Positions 24,486 to 34,290 of a stretch of DNA of 64,000 nt are shown here, in pieces. The stretch is from Candidatus Aminicenans sakinawicola JGI OTU-1. GTDB taxonomy: Bacteria > Acidobacteriota > Aminicenantia > Aminicenantales > Aminicenantaceae. Each line of letters begins with the position of its first letter. Position 1 is the stretch's first letter. Both the position numbers and the translations under genes were made by a program. The notes under the pieces are model-generated. The model was given only the letters and a program-made list of their open reading frames with translations. It had not been told where the DNA came from and did not search any database. The stretch is taken from positions 36,455 through 100,454 of the forward strand of contig AWNV01000003.1 of assembly GCA_000493965.1 (NCBI GenBank), given 5' to 3'.

Positions 24486-24778
24486 GAATAATCTGGTCTC
24501 TTCTTGCTGTCGATAGAGCATCGGAAATAGCCGATTATATTGCCCAAGACAAACCATCAGCGGCAAAAAAATGGATCGATACAATATTTTCTAAAGTTGA
24601 GAAGCTAAAATCGTCTCCTGAAATCGGCCGTATTGTACCCGAAATTAATGGTAGCCAATTTAGAGAACTATTTTACGGCAATTACCGCATCATTTATCGT
24701 ATCGAAACCAAACAAATATCCATTCTCACAATTCGACATAGCAGACAAATATTGCCAATAAATGAAATTAAGGCATAA
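24482..24778 (+). CDS. ParE/RelE-family toxin
   Basis: 98 residues. ParE/RelE fold: WSLLAVDRASEIADYIAQDKPSAAKKWIDTIF, KLKSSPEIGRIVPEI, FRELFYGNYRIIYRIE, ILTIRHSRQILP. ParE toxins inhibit gyrase; RelE relatives cleave mRNA. The family signature does not decide which. Coupled to the Phd-type antitoxin by a four-base overlap. Confidence 0.9.
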   Translation: MRIIWSLLAVDRASEIADYIAQDKPSAAKKWIDTIFSKVEKLKSSPEIGRIVPEINGSQFRELFYGNYRIIYRIETKQISILTIRHSRQILPINEIKA

Positions 24779-24780
24779 CA

Positions 24781-24921
24781 AGCGCATGGACAACAGACGG
24801 GAAGCCTATTCATGTGGTGTGGGGTATCCCAAAAGGAAGGTCATCACCCGCCGTAATCGTGACTGCTTATAGACCCGACCTTCGAAAGTGGTCGGCTGAT
24901 TTTAGGAGGCGTAAGAAATGA
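24781..24921 (+). pseudogene. C-terminal fragment of a DUF4258 protein
   Basis: Directly after the ParE-like stop the plus strand reads TDGKPIHVVWGIPKGRSSPA, VIVTAYRPDLRKWSADFRRRKK then TGA. This is the end of DUF4258 proteins (HVV.G....G...VITAY.PD...W..D...R). The first half of the domain and its start are gone. The stop overlaps the start of the next small gene (ATGA), the arrangement of the intact pair in other genomes. The locus therefore lost its upstream gene, probably during insertion of the Phd/ParE unit. Confidence 0.65.
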
Positions 24922-25133
24922 ATAAAAGAAAACAGATTAAATATATTCATGAAGGGCATTACGTTGCCGAAGTTGATGTTGAACTAATCGATGCAGAGGA
25001 TGGTTGGTCTCCCTATCTGACACTGGATGAAGCCCTGAAACTCGATGATGTCAGAGAGGCGTTAAGTAGAGGAGACCTTAAAGCCGCATCTCAATCCGCA
25101 CGTATCTATACTATGACTCCTGTTGCTGTTTAG
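24918..25133 (+). CDS. small protein, partner of DUF4258 (antitoxin-like)
   Basis: 71 residues: KQIKYIHEGHYVAEVDVELID, EDGWSPYLTLDEALKLDDVREALSRGDLKAASQSARIYTMTPVAV. Small proteins of this pattern sit directly after DUF4258 genes and are presumed partners in toxin-antitoxin-like modules. A good ribosome binding site (AGGAGGCG) precedes ATG 24918. With its partner truncated it may be an orphan antitoxin. Confidence 0.65.
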   Translation: MNKRKQIKYIHEGHYVAEVDVELIDAEDGWSPYLTLDEALKLDDVREALSRGDLKAASQSARIYTMTPVAV

Positions 25134-25198
25134 ACATCGCTGTGTTTTGGAAGGATTGAACCGTTCTTCTATCTTCAGTTGGCAGCAATAAGAGTATG

Positions 25199-25822
25199 CT
25201 AATGTATATTTCCAATCAATTCCATAAACTCCGCCAGAATCATCGCTGTTGCACCCCAGATTTTGTAATCCTTGAATAAATAAAATGGAACCATCACTTC
25301 GATACCATTTATGATCCAGGCCTCCCTGCGAACATTCTTGGAATCCAGCAAATGATCCAAAGGAACTTCGATGACCTCAGCCACTTCTTTACACGAAGGG
25401 CAAAAGGCAGGACGCTCATCCATGCCTGCTACCACCGGAAAAATGCAGTAATTACTGGGAGGAACAAAAAGCGGGGTAAGCTCTCCCAGTATCCGGATTG
25501 ACTCAGGAGGAATACCTAACTCTTCATGGGTTTCTCTTAATGCTGTCTGCTGGACAGTTTCTCCATGTTCCTGGCAACCTCCAGGAAATGAAATCTGCGC
25601 CTGGTGGTGAACCATATGATCGCTTCTGCGTGTCAGCACCAGATACTGTCTGCCCTTCCAGTGATAAAGGAGAACAAGCACCGCTGCTTTCAGGCTGGAA
25701 CCTTTGACCTCATCGAATGTTTTATGACCAGGCCTTGGGTCAGTCACCATTGTCAACTGGGCCTTCAAACCGGGCTTTAGACCCGTAAGCTTTTTTTCAA
25801 TATTTTGGAATATGGCTTTCAT
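25199..25822 (-). CDS. Nudix hydrolase, CoA pyrophosphatase type
   Basis: 207 residues. The Nudix box GX5EX7REUXEEXGU is complete: G82, E88, R96-E97, E100-E101, G103. Just before it stands the CoA-diphosphatase signature (LVLTRRSDHMVHHQAQISFPGG), where the UPF0035-type motif LLxxR..(x)..G.(x)FPGG is recognised, with Gln in place of the expected Gly. Enzymes of this class split CoA to 4'-phosphopantetheine and 3',5'-ADP. Cytoplasmic. It lies 8 bases downstream of the GH92 gene on the same strand and could be its operon partner, though the functions are unrelated. Confidence 0.85.
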   Translation of the reverse strand: MKAIFQNIEKKLTGLKPGLKAQLTMVTDPRPGHKTFDEVKGSSLKAAVLVLLYHWKGRQYLVLTRRSDHMVHHQAQISFPGGCQEHGETVQQTALRETHEELGIPPESIRILGELTPLFVPPSNYCIFPVVAGMDERPAFCPSCKEVAEVIEVPLDHLLDSKNVRREAWIINGIEVMVPFYLFKDYKIWGATAMILAEFMELIGNIH

Positions 25823-25830
25823 CTATTTAA

Positions 25831-28212
25831 TTATCTGATCTCCCTCTTACTCATTGAATACGGTGTATTGGATACTTTATTAGCCCAATTCTTATTGGGT
25901 TCTGGCCCCATCTCAAATATCAGCTCTCCGCCATTTATAATATCATTATGAGTGATATAGCTGTTCTCATGCTGTTTTCCATTCAAAACAACCGACTGAA
26001 TGTAAATATTATGTTTTGAAAGATTATTTGCTACAACAACAAATTTCTTATTTTTTCCCACGCTTATGACAGCTTTTTTTATGCAGGGGCTTCCGATAAC
26101 ATATTCATTGCTTCCAGGACAAACCGGATAAAATCCCATCGAACTAAATATATACCAGGATGACATCTGTCCGCAATCTTCATTCCCACAAATTCCATAA
26201 GGAGTATTGTCAAATAAATTATTCATAATCTGATGAATACGAGCCTGGGTTTTCCATGGCATACAGGCATAGTTGTACAGATAAGCAATGTGCTGACTAG
26301 GTTCATTTCCATGTGCATACTGCCCTATCAAACCTGAAATATCTTCCACCTGAAAATACTTTTCGTCCTGTGCCCTTGTGATAAATAATGAATCAAGCTT
26401 TTTCACAAATTTTTCCCTGCCTCCCATCAATTCTATCAAGCCAGATATATCATGTGGAACATACCAGCTGTACTGCCATGCATTCCCTTCTGTATAATCT
26501 CCTCCATAACTGGAATACAAAGGGTCAAAAGGCTGCCTCCACGAACCATCCGATAATTTAGCTCTCATAAATTTTGTAACAGGATCAAAAACATTTTTAT
26601 AAAACCCTGCCCGTTTGTAGAAATTTTTGAAATCATCCTGCTTATTCATTGCCTCTGCCATCCTGGCAATCGTCCAATCATCATAAGCATATTCCAATGT
26701 CTTGGAGGCACCTTCAGGCTCTTTATCAACAGGCACATATCCATTTTCCATATAATATTTCAGCCCACCGTATTTTTCATATGCAGCGCTCGCCTTCATG
26801 GCTGCAAACGCTTTGATGGCGTCAAAATTCCTTATCCCCTTAAGGTACGCATCTGCTATTACAGATACTGCATGATATCCAATCATACACCACGTTTCAT
26901 TCGCATGAAACGACCATACTGGCAAAATTTTATGTACACTCTGTTCGCGGTGTGCCAGCATCGATTTGATCATGTCGGGAACCCGGTTTTCTTGAATAAT
27001 TGTAAACAAAGGATGGGCAGCACGAAACGTATCCCAAAGGGAATAGATTGTGTAATTGGTAAAATCTTGTGCCACATGAATATTTTGATCCAATCCCCTG
27101 TATCTTCCGTTAACATTCATATAAATTACAGGTGCAAGCATAGTATGATACAGCGATGTGTAGAATATCTCTTTTTGTCTCTTTGTCCCTTCAATTACAA
27201 TCTTGTTTAATTCATTTTTCCATATTTGTTTTGCTCTGTCTTTTATTTTATTAAAATCCCAATGGGGAATTTCAGCCTCCAGGTTTTTCAATGCTCCATC
27301 GATTCCTACTGCCGACAGCCCGACCTTTAAGTAAATTATTTCATTTTCTTCTGTTTTGAAATTAAAGTATGCTTTGAGCTTCTTGCCTGATACTTCAGGA
27401 TAGTCTTTCAAATGATGCCCTTTCACACCAAACCCGCGGTATTCGATTGCTTCATCATTTGTAATACCATATGAGTCAAATGGCTTTGAAAACTGTACAG
27501 CAAAATAGACATATCGTGTTAGTGCCCATCCTCTTGTTTGGCGAAATCCGGTAACCAAAGAGTTGTTTTCAACGCGAATCTGGGACCACAAAACTTTCCC
27601 CTCATAGTTATAAATACTTTTTACAAGGTCTAGAATAATATGTGCATTCCGGCTCTTGGGAAAATTGTATTTATGAAAACCAACTCTATCTGCAGCTGTC
27701 AATTCTACTTTAATATCATAATCTTTCAGTACAACTGAATAATATCCTGGGGATGCTTTTTCATCTGCATGCATGAAGCGCGAACGATATCCTCTATCAG
27801 GATCTTCTTTTGGCCCACTTTCTAACTTCAGATCCCCTACTGTTGGCATAACAAGGATATCTCCCATGTCTGAATGTCCTGTTCCGCTGAAATGAGTATG
27901 GCTAAAGCCTATGATGGAACTATCCCCATACTGGTATCCTGAACACCAGGGATAACTTTCACGGTAATTCTTTATATCAGTATCAGGGCTTACCTGCACC
28001 ATACCGAAAGGAAGCGTCGCACCCGGGTAGGTATGGCCATCTCCACCTGTTCCAATAAAGGGATTGACATAATCGTATGGAACCCTTCCGTTTTCATCCG
28101 CTGCAGAAACCTTTGTGTTTGTTGGCGGCGATTCCACATTGCCTGATTTTTTTGCACAGCTTGATATAAAAAAAGAAACAATTAAGCTTATAATCAGGAA
28201 AGTTCTCTTCAT
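25831..28212 (-). CDS. GH92 alpha-mannosidase, lipoprotein
   Basis: 793 residues from ATG 28212 (CAGGAG upstream); the longer frame from 28308 overlaps the FadL gene. A lipobox follows (LIVSFFISSC), so it is a surface lipoprotein. GH92 features: VNPFIGTGGDGHTYPGAT at the start of the N-terminal beta-sandwich, and in the (alpha/alpha)6 barrel HGNEPSQHIAYLYNY and GNEDCGQMSSWYIFSSMGFYP, with the conserved Glu as general acid. GH92 enzymes are Ca-dependent exo-alpha-mannosidases (1,2-, 1,3- or others) acting on N-glycan mannose. The FadL-like gene ends 56 bases upstream, so the two are probably co-transcribed. Confidence 0.93.
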   Translation of the reverse strand: MKRTFLIISLIVSFFISSCAKKSGNVESPPTNTKVSAADENGRVPYDYVNPFIGTGGDGHTYPGATLPFGMVQVSPDTDIKNYRESYPWCSGYQYGDSSIIGFSHTHFSGTGHSDMGDILVMPTVGDLKLESGPKEDPDRGYRSRFMHADEKASPGYYSVVLKDYDIKVELTAADRVGFHKYNFPKSRNAHIILDLVKSIYNYEGKVLWSQIRVENNSLVTGFRQTRGWALTRYVYFAVQFSKPFDSYGITNDEAIEYRGFGVKGHHLKDYPEVSGKKLKAYFNFKTEENEIIYLKVGLSAVGIDGALKNLEAEIPHWDFNKIKDRAKQIWKNELNKIVIEGTKRQKEIFYTSLYHTMLAPVIYMNVNGRYRGLDQNIHVAQDFTNYTIYSLWDTFRAAHPLFTIIQENRVPDMIKSMLAHREQSVHKILPVWSFHANETWCMIGYHAVSVIADAYLKGIRNFDAIKAFAAMKASAAYEKYGGLKYYMENGYVPVDKEPEGASKTLEYAYDDWTIARMAEAMNKQDDFKNFYKRAGFYKNVFDPVTKFMRAKLSDGSWRQPFDPLYSSYGGDYTEGNAWQYSWYVPHDISGLIELMGGREKFVKKLDSLFITRAQDEKYFQVEDISGLIGQYAHGNEPSQHIAYLYNYACMPWKTQARIHQIMNNLFDNTPYGICGNEDCGQMSSWYIFSSMGFYPVCPGSNEYVIGSPCIKKAVISVGKNKKFVVVANNLSKHNIYIQSVVLNGKQHENSYITHNDIINGGELIFEMGPEPNKNWANKVSNTPYSMSKREIR

Positions 28213-28267
28213 TGATTCTCCTGTCAATAAACAAGCTGCTGTTTTATATGAATAATTCAATATGGGG

Positions 28268-29476
28268 TTAAAACGAGAAAGTAAATCCCATGCCCAGGAT
28301 TGAAGCATTCAGATTAAATCTTTCAGTGAGCGGAATCCCAAAACTGGTCATCTTCCTTTCCCGTTCTTTTCCCTGAGCATGTACATAAACAAAATCAAGC
28401 TGAACGTTTCCTGTTCTATACCCAATACCGCCCAGAATTGTAAACTTGTCAACATCAATGTTTGATATGCTTAAAGTCTCAGCAGGCGAAGCCGAACGGT
28501 CTACTCCAACCCCAGCCCGCAAGAATATTCCACCTGGGATAATGTATTCAGTTCCTACTCTCAGGGTAAAGATATTCTTAAAATCAAGCGGTTCCTCTGT
28601 TTGTAAATCGCCGACACCGGGCAGGCCCTTAATCCTCTTTTCAACATTTTCCAGCACAGACCACAAAGTATACTGGGCACTAGTAGATATAAGTAAATTA
28701 TCAGCAATTCTAAATGCCACGCCAAGCTCCAGATCCCAGGGTAAATTGAAATTCGTTTCTGATTCAAGTTTTAAGTCCATTGTACCAAAACCGGGAACTG
28801 TTACAGGAATTGCAGTTTTTCCTGACAACTTCATCTTAGCCGGACACCTGATATTTAAACCAAAGCTTATCCTAGGATTCGGCTTAAACATCAATCCGAA
28901 ACCAGCAGTAATAGCCGAGCCCTTCTCTTCTGACTGCATATTTCCGTAAGGCCCGCTATCTGTGTTTACTTCCAGTACTCCATGGTAAAAATTGAGGTTA
29001 AATCCAAGAGAAAGTTTTTCGTTAACCTTATATGCCAGAGAAGGAGTCAGAGAAATAATCCCTAAACTGGACTTAAAGGGAAAGCCGAGCTCTTCTTTCT
29101 TCCAATCCATACCCCCTCCTGCATAAGGAATATAAGCTCCAAACCCAACAGTCAATTTTTCACTGCTCTTATATGTTAAAAAGACCTGAGGAAACGAAAC
29201 ATTGTATTTGCTATGAGCAACCATACCTGTCGGCATCATATATTCATGAGTAGGGCTGATGTAGAATCCATCAAAAGAAACATTCATTCGTTTTTCCTGG
29301 AATACCATGCCTGCAGGGTTATAATAAATGGCACTCGGGTCATCGGCAATAGCTGCAAATGCCGCTCCGAGAGCCACTGCCCGGCAGCCCATTAGAGTAT
29401 TGTTCCATCCCCCTGCAAAAAGACAGCCGGAAACAAAAATCAATACTACCACACAAGAAAAGACTTTTTTTAACAT
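28268..29476 (-). CDS. FadL/OmpP1-family outer-membrane channel
   Basis: 402 residues with a signal peptide (about 1-21) and C-terminal Phe, the outer-membrane barrel signature (MGFTFSF). The family hatch motif is present near the N-terminus: MGCRAVALGAAFAAIADDPSAIYYNPAGM (NPAG). The rest is a series of amphipathic strands. FadL proteins let hydrophobic molecules such as fatty acids through the outer membrane. Together with FakAB-PlsY elsewhere in the window a role in uptake of exogenous fatty acids is plausible but not shown. It confirms a diderm cell envelope. Start ATG 29476 after AAGGAGA. Confidence 0.88.
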   Translation of the reverse strand: MLKKVFSCVVVLIFVSGCLFAGGWNNTLMGCRAVALGAAFAAIADDPSAIYYNPAGMVFQEKRMNVSFDGFYISPTHEYMMPTGMVAHSKYNVSFPQVFLTYKSSEKLTVGFGAYIPYAGGGMDWKKEELGFPFKSSLGIISLTPSLAYKVNEKLSLGFNLNFYHGVLEVNTDSGPYGNMQSEEKGSAITAGFGLMFKPNPRISFGLNIRCPAKMKLSGKTAIPVTVPGFGTMDLKLESETNFNLPWDLELGVAFRIADNLLISTSAQYTLWSVLENVEKRIKGLPGVGDLQTEEPLDFKNIFTLRVGTEYIIPGGIFLRAGVGVDRSASPAETLSISNIDVDKFTILGGIGYRTGNVQLDFVYVHAQGKERERKMTSFGIPLTERFNLNASILGMGFTFSF

Positions 29477-29719
29477 TTGATTCTCCTTTAAGCTGATAAT
29501 TTATATATCAATTCCTTTCATTAAATGCAAGAGTTATCGATAAAAATTAAATTCCCAAGTTTTGAGTTCTGGCTCAAGATGAGGCGGCAGCTCAAAAATT
29601 TCCATTAAATCCCGAATAATTATCGTGAGAGGTTTGTAGACACAGGAACAATCTGATAATATTTAAATATTGAAAAACAAAGGAAACGGCAGGAAATCCA
29701 GGATGTTTCAATCCTTTCC

Positions 29720-30697
29720 ATGGAATGTAAAGTGATTTCAGAAGAACAAATCAAGCGGCAGATAAAAAACACACTGAAAGAAACTAATTTTAATCTGGGC
29801 AAAAAATACAAAGGCAAGGTCAGAGACGTATATGTATCCGGTGATAAGGTTTTTCTAATCACTACTGACAGACAGTCTGCATTTGACAGACATCTCACAA
29901 ATATTCCTTTTAAAGGCCAGGTTCTGACGCAGACATCGGCATTCTGGTTTGAAGAAACAAAGCACATAATACAGAATCACGTTATCGATGTCCCTGACCC
30001 AAATGTTATTGTATGCAAAAAGCTGAAAGTGTTTCCTGTTGAATTTGTTATAAGAGGTTATATAACTGGCGTAACCAATACCTCAGCATGGAAAGCTTAT
30101 GAAAATGGCAAGCGTATCTTCTGCAGCAATGTCCTTCCAGAAGGGCTCGAAAAGAATCAGAAATTCGAAGAGCCTATAATCACTCCAACTACTAAATCAG
30201 ATATACACGATGAGCAAATAACAGCGGAAGAAATTATCAGACAGAAATTGATGACTCAGGAACAATGGGACTTTGTTTCTGAAAAAACAATTATGCTATT
30301 TCAACGGGGACAGGAAACAGCGTTAAAAAACGGCCTAATTTTAGTAGATACAAAATACGAATTCGGATACGACAATAGAGGAAATATCTTTTTGGTAGAT
30401 GAAATACATACTCCCGACTCTTCCAGGTTTTGGATAAAAGAGACATATAACGAGAGATTTGCCAAGGGCGAAGAGCCAGACAATATTGACAAGGAATTCT
30501 TAAGGCTCTGGTTTATAGAAAACTGCGACCCTTATAAGGACGAGGTCCTGCCTGAAGCCCCGCAGGATTTAGTAATAGAATTAAGCAGGCGATATATCAA
30601 GCTTTTTGAGATGATAACAGGAAAGAGGTTTGAAACCGAAACAGGAGATGTTTCTTGCAGGATTGAAAGAAACCTTAAAGAAAAAGGTTATTTATAA
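29720..30697 (+). CDS. purC: SAICAR synthetase, purine biosynthesis
   Basis: 325 residues. Phosphoribosylaminoimidazole-succinocarboxamide synthase joins CAIR and aspartate with ATP, step in IMP synthesis; cytoplasmic. Motifs: GKKYKGKVRDVYVSGDKVFLITTDRQSAFDR (about 27-57), the nucleotide-binding region, EFVIRGYITG, SDIHDE (aspartate site region), and FLVDEIHTPDSSRFW. Length suits the longer form found in Bacteroidetes and eukaryotes. Its 3' end overlaps the convergent rarD gene by six bases. No other purine genes are adjacent. The start at ATG 29720 lacks a strong Shine-Dalgarno; the GTG at 29732 is an alternative. Confidence 0.93.
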   Translation: MECKVISEEQIKRQIKNTLKETNFNLGKKYKGKVRDVYVSGDKVFLITTDRQSAFDRHLTNIPFKGQVLTQTSAFWFEETKHIIQNHVIDVPDPNVIVCKKLKVFPVEFVIRGYITGVTNTSAWKAYENGKRIFCSNVLPEGLEKNQKFEEPIITPTTKSDIHDEQITAEEIIRQKLMTQEQWDFVSEKTIMLFQRGQETALKNGLILVDTKYEFGYDNRGNIFLVDEIHTPDSSRFWIKETYNERFAKGEEPDNIDKEFLRLWFIENCDPYKDEVLPEAPQDLVIELSRRYIKLFEMITGKRFETETGDVSCRIERNLKEKGYL

Positions 30698-31576
30698 ATT
30701 TTTATTTTTCCGGAAAATCCCATCCAATGTATAAATCAAAAGTGCAATCCAGATAATGATAAACCCGATAAGACGCTCCGTTGAGAAATCTTCCCCGTAG
30801 ACGAATACGCCTAGAATAAACTGAAACGTTGGAGAGATGTACTGCAGGATTCCGATAGTTGAAAGAGGTATTCTCCTTGCTGCAGCAGTAAACAGCAGCA
30901 GAGGGAATGCTGTAACTACTCCGCTGAATGCCAACAGCAAATTTTCCGGAAGTGTGGAATGCCCAAAAGCTGCACTCCCCTTAAATTCCATGGACAGCAG
31001 CAAAAAAAATGCTGGAAGAAAAAGCATCCCCGTTTCAAATGCAAGGCCTTCGATGGAGTTCAATGAACCTATCTTGCGCAAAAGACCGTAAAAACCGAAG
31101 GAACCGGCTAACGCTAGTGCAATCCAGGGAAATGACCCGTAGCTTATCGTCATATGGAGGACGCCAACAACCGCAACAACGACCGCCACTCCCTGCCATA
31201 TTCGGATCTTTTCGCGAAGAATGACGACTCCTAGAAGAACACTGATTAGCGGATTGATAAAATATCCCAGGCTGGCTTCAACAAGATACCCAGAATTAAC
31301 TGCCCATATATATGTCATCCAGTTGAACCCGATCAGGCAGGAAGTTCCAAGAAATGTGACAATTGTTCTGCGATTTTTTAATTTTGTTCTTATCCACTTC
31401 CAGTGATTTTTCGAGAACAATATCAGAATCAGAAGCAGAAATGACCAGGTGATTCTGTGACATAAAATTTCATAAGCCGGGATACTACGGAGGGCTTTCC
31501 AATAGACAGGGAGCAGACCCCAGAGAGTATAACAGCATACTGCATAAAGTATTCCTTTTCCCTCAGAAGCTTTCAT
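30692..31576 (-). CDS. rarD: RarD-type EamA transporter
   Basis: 294 residues with ten hydrophobic helices in two halves. RarD features: GILYAVCCYTLWGLLPVYWKAL at the start, HRITWSFLLL, NWMTYIWAVNSGYLVEASLGYFINPLISVLLG, and LQYISPTFQFILGVFVYGE, all diagnostic for the RarD branch of DMT transporters. RarD was named for chloramphenicol resistance in Pseudomonas, but its natural substrate is not firmly known. Convergent with purC (six-base overlap). Start ATG 31576. Confidence 0.88.
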   Translation of the reverse strand: MKASEGKGILYAVCCYTLWGLLPVYWKALRSIPAYEILCHRITWSFLLLILILFSKNHWKWIRTKLKNRRTIVTFLGTSCLIGFNWMTYIWAVNSGYLVEASLGYFINPLISVLLGVVILREKIRIWQGVAVVVAVVGVLHMTISYGSFPWIALALAGSFGFYGLLRKIGSLNSIEGLAFETGMLFLPAFFLLLSMEFKGSAAFGHSTLPENLLLAFSGVVTAFPLLLFTAAARRIPLSTIGILQYISPTFQFILGVFVYGEDFSTERLIGFIIIWIALLIYTLDGIFRKNKNL

Positions 31577-31643
31577 CGCTGCGGCATATCCTTATACAGT
31601 TTGTATTGTTCATTATTTCTAATTGATTCCATTTTATACAAAA

Positions 31644-31770
31644 GAGACTGCCTATTCCAGTTTTCTCTCAGGGTGCAGTTCAGGAGGACAATGGGAAATC
31701 TATATGGCCTGTTACGGGCCTATCGGCAAAGACGGTTATCCGATTCAAAACCTCAAACAGCCAATGCCCA
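31644..31770 (+). pseudogene. possible remnant of a secreted hydrolase
   Basis: Plus-strand frame reads YSSFLSGCSSGGQWEIYMAC YGPIGKDGYPIQ before running into antisense of the permease gene. The block with G.SSGG and YGP.GKDGYP resembles an internal segment of esterase-like proteins with the sentence YGPVGxDGYP..WD. Neither start nor rest is present, and the same bases precede the permease 3' end. Weak call. Confidence 0.3.
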
Positions 31771-31787
31771 TTATTCTTACTTCTCCC

Positions 31788-34145
31788 CTACTCATATTTC
31801 AATGCTTCAGTCGGATTGGCAGTCGCCGCTCTAAGCGCCTGGAAGCCCACAGAGATAATAGCAACCACCAACGCTACTGCCATTGTTGCTACGAATATCA
31901 TCGCTCCCAGGCTTGTCCTGTAAGCATAACCTTGAAGCCAGTTCTTCATGATAAAATAAGCTGTGGGCCAGGCTATTACGTTTGCCAGCAGTACAAGAAG
32001 AAAAAATTCACGGCAGAGGAGAATAATGATTTTAGAAACAGATGCACCGAGAACTTTGCGGATACCAATCTCCTTGGTCCGCTGTTCTGCTGTATATGAA
32101 GCAAGCCCGAACAGACCGAGGCAGGCAATAAATACTGCAAGAGCCGCAAAATACTTTAGGAGGGTTCCCACTCTTTCTTCTTCCCTATACATAATATTGA
32201 AATCTTCATCCATAAATCTGTAATCAAAAGGGTAATCAGGAACAACCCGTTTCCATGTCTCTTCAATAAACTTGAGTGAAGCAGAAATACTGCCAGGCGG
32301 AATCCGTATAAACATATACTGTAGATAATCAGGAGCCACAATAATGGCAAGAGGTTCTATATTGTTCCGCAGAGGTTGATAATGGAAATTTTTCATGACT
32401 CCGACTATCGATCCTTTGACCCCAACAAAAGAAAAACGCTCTCCTACTACAGATTTTTTTTCCATGATCTTAACTACCTCTTCATTGACAATAAATGTAT
32501 GAGAGAGGTCAGAAGGAAATTCTGGGGAAAAGCTCCGCCCTTCAAGCATCTCAATTTTCAGTGTCTCAATAAAATCATAATCAACCGAATTAAAGCCGAT
32601 TAATGTTAGCTGCTCCGGGTCTTTTCCATCCCAATCCGCCCCACTGGAATTGCTTGATATATAAGATGGCAGTTGGGAGGTGCCGGAAACACCTAGGATC
32701 CTGGAGTCTTTGATAAGCTCATTCTTGAGGACTTTATACGATTTTTTAATATCAGCCCTTAAAGGAATATAAACCAGATGCTCCTTATCCCATCCCAATT
32801 TTTCATTCTTCATATAATTTAGCTGCTTGTAAACAACAGTTGTTCCAATGATTAAAAGAATCGAAAGAGAAAACTGAACAACAACCAGGACCTTTCTGAA
32901 CCTTGAATTTGCCACGCCGGATTTCAGGCTGCCTTTGAGGACTCTTACGGGTTGAAAGGCAGACAAAAATAGTGCGGGATAGGTCCCTGCAAGAATGCCT
33001 GTAAATAATGTGATTCCTGTAAGGCCGAGAAAAACTGGTAATATTCCTGATATACTCCAGGATAATTGCTTTCCGGCCAGTGTGCCGAAAACAGGAAGTA
33101 AAAGAGAAACAATAATAACCGCAAAAATTAGTGCTATGAATGCGAATATAACAGATTCCCCATAAAATTGGCGGACTAGGTGGCCTTTCAATGCTCCGAC
33201 AACTTTTCTTAATCCCACCTCCCTGGCACGATTGGCTGACCTTGCCGTAGAAAGATTCATAAAATTGATACAAGCTATAAGAAGCACAAACACGGCAATT
33301 ATGGAAAAAATATATACATATTGAACGGCACCCATGGTTTTTTCATAGCCAAAGTAGCTGTGAAGATGAATACGTCTATAAGGCATCAGTTCCAGATCGG
33401 TTGCGCTTTCAGGAATACGGGTTTTGATAAAACCGAAAATCTTTTCATTGGCCTGCTCTACCGGAATGCCCTTCTGGAGCTGTACAAATGTACGAATAGA
33501 ATTACTCCCAAAATGTTCATTGGTTTTCCCTGTCTTTTTTAAAAATTCATAAGGGATAACCATATCAAACTGTAGATAAGAGTTATGAGGAACATTTTGC
33601 ATTACACCGGTCACTGTAAAATCATGTTGGTTATTAACAGAGATTACCTTACCCACGGGATCTTCATTGCCGAAATACTTCTCTGCAATTTTTTCTGAAA
33701 TCACCAATGAATAAGGAGAGTCTAAGGCTTTATCCTTATCTCCCGACATAAAAAGAAATGTAAACATGTGGAAAAAGGAAGGGTCAACCGCTCTTATATT
33801 ACTCTCGAAAAATACCTTGTCGCCATAACGCAGCAGCATGCCCCCCGGATAAACATATCTTGCCGCATCAATAATTTCCGGGATTTCACCTTTAAGCGCA
33901 GGGGCCAGTGGATATGGAGTCACATTTACATGAAATATCCTCCCGGAATAATGTTGGTTTTCTTCAACTCTGTATAGACAGGAAGCATTTTCATGGAACT
34001 TTTCATAACTCAATTCATCCAGAACCCATATCATTATTAAAAGGCAGCAGGCCATTCCAATTGCCAGACCTGCGATGTTAATAAAGGAATATCCTTTATG
34101 TCTGAGGATATTGCGTAATGTGATCTTTAGATAGTTTTTAAACAT
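31788..34145 (-). CDS. FtsX/MacB-type ABC transporter permease
   Basis: 785 residues from ATG 34145 (GGAGG 6 bases upstream; a GTG at 34157 lies inside that site). The layout is that of two-domain permeases: N-terminal LKITLRNILRHKGYSFINIAGLAIGMACCLL (first helix), a periplasmic MacB_PCD-like domain (about 60-280), the first FtsX domain around 290-440, a second periplasmic domain, and a second FtsX domain at 680-785 ending FQALRAATANPTEALKYE. Such proteins work with a separate ATPase in lipoprotein, peptide or macrolide export; no ATPase is adjacent. An isolated copy is common in Acidobacteriota-like genomes. Shares its end with the decayed copy at 10016-10265. Confidence 0.9.
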   Translation of the reverse strand: MFKNYLKITLRNILRHKGYSFINIAGLAIGMACCLLIMIWVLDELSYEKFHENASCLYRVEENQHYSGRIFHVNVTPYPLAPALKGEIPEIIDAARYVYPGGMLLRYGDKVFFESNIRAVDPSFFHMFTFLFMSGDKDKALDSPYSLVISEKIAEKYFGNEDPVGKVISVNNQHDFTVTGVMQNVPHNSYLQFDMVIPYEFLKKTGKTNEHFGSNSIRTFVQLQKGIPVEQANEKIFGFIKTRIPESATDLELMPYRRIHLHSYFGYEKTMGAVQYVYIFSIIAVFVLLIACINFMNLSTARSANRAREVGLRKVVGALKGHLVRQFYGESVIFAFIALIFAVIIVSLLLPVFGTLAGKQLSWSISGILPVFLGLTGITLFTGILAGTYPALFLSAFQPVRVLKGSLKSGVANSRFRKVLVVVQFSLSILLIIGTTVVYKQLNYMKNEKLGWDKEHLVYIPLRADIKKSYKVLKNELIKDSRILGVSGTSQLPSYISSNSSGADWDGKDPEQLTLIGFNSVDYDFIETLKIEMLEGRSFSPEFPSDLSHTFIVNEEVVKIMEKKSVVGERFSFVGVKGSIVGVMKNFHYQPLRNNIEPLAIIVAPDYLQYMFIRIPPGSISASLKFIEETWKRVVPDYPFDYRFMDEDFNIMYREEERVGTLLKYFAALAVFIACLGLFGLASYTAEQRTKEIGIRKVLGASVSKIIILLCREFFLLVLLANVIAWPTAYFIMKNWLQGYAYRTSLGAMIFVATMAVALVVAIISVGFQALRAATANPTEALKYE

Positions 34146-34290
34146 GCAGACCTCCACTTAATATCAGAAACATTTCCAGAACAAGCAGAATCCATCTATT
34201 AATTATAACGAAATAGCGTTAAAAAAGTTTGCCCTAATGCGTATTAAACTTTAATCTGCTCTATTTTAATGGAACAAATGGTATCCGCTT

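Noticed and set aside
31623..32099. 158-residue plus-strand ORF
   Set aside because: Most of it is antisense to the permease gene; only its first part resembles a remnant, noted separately with low confidence.
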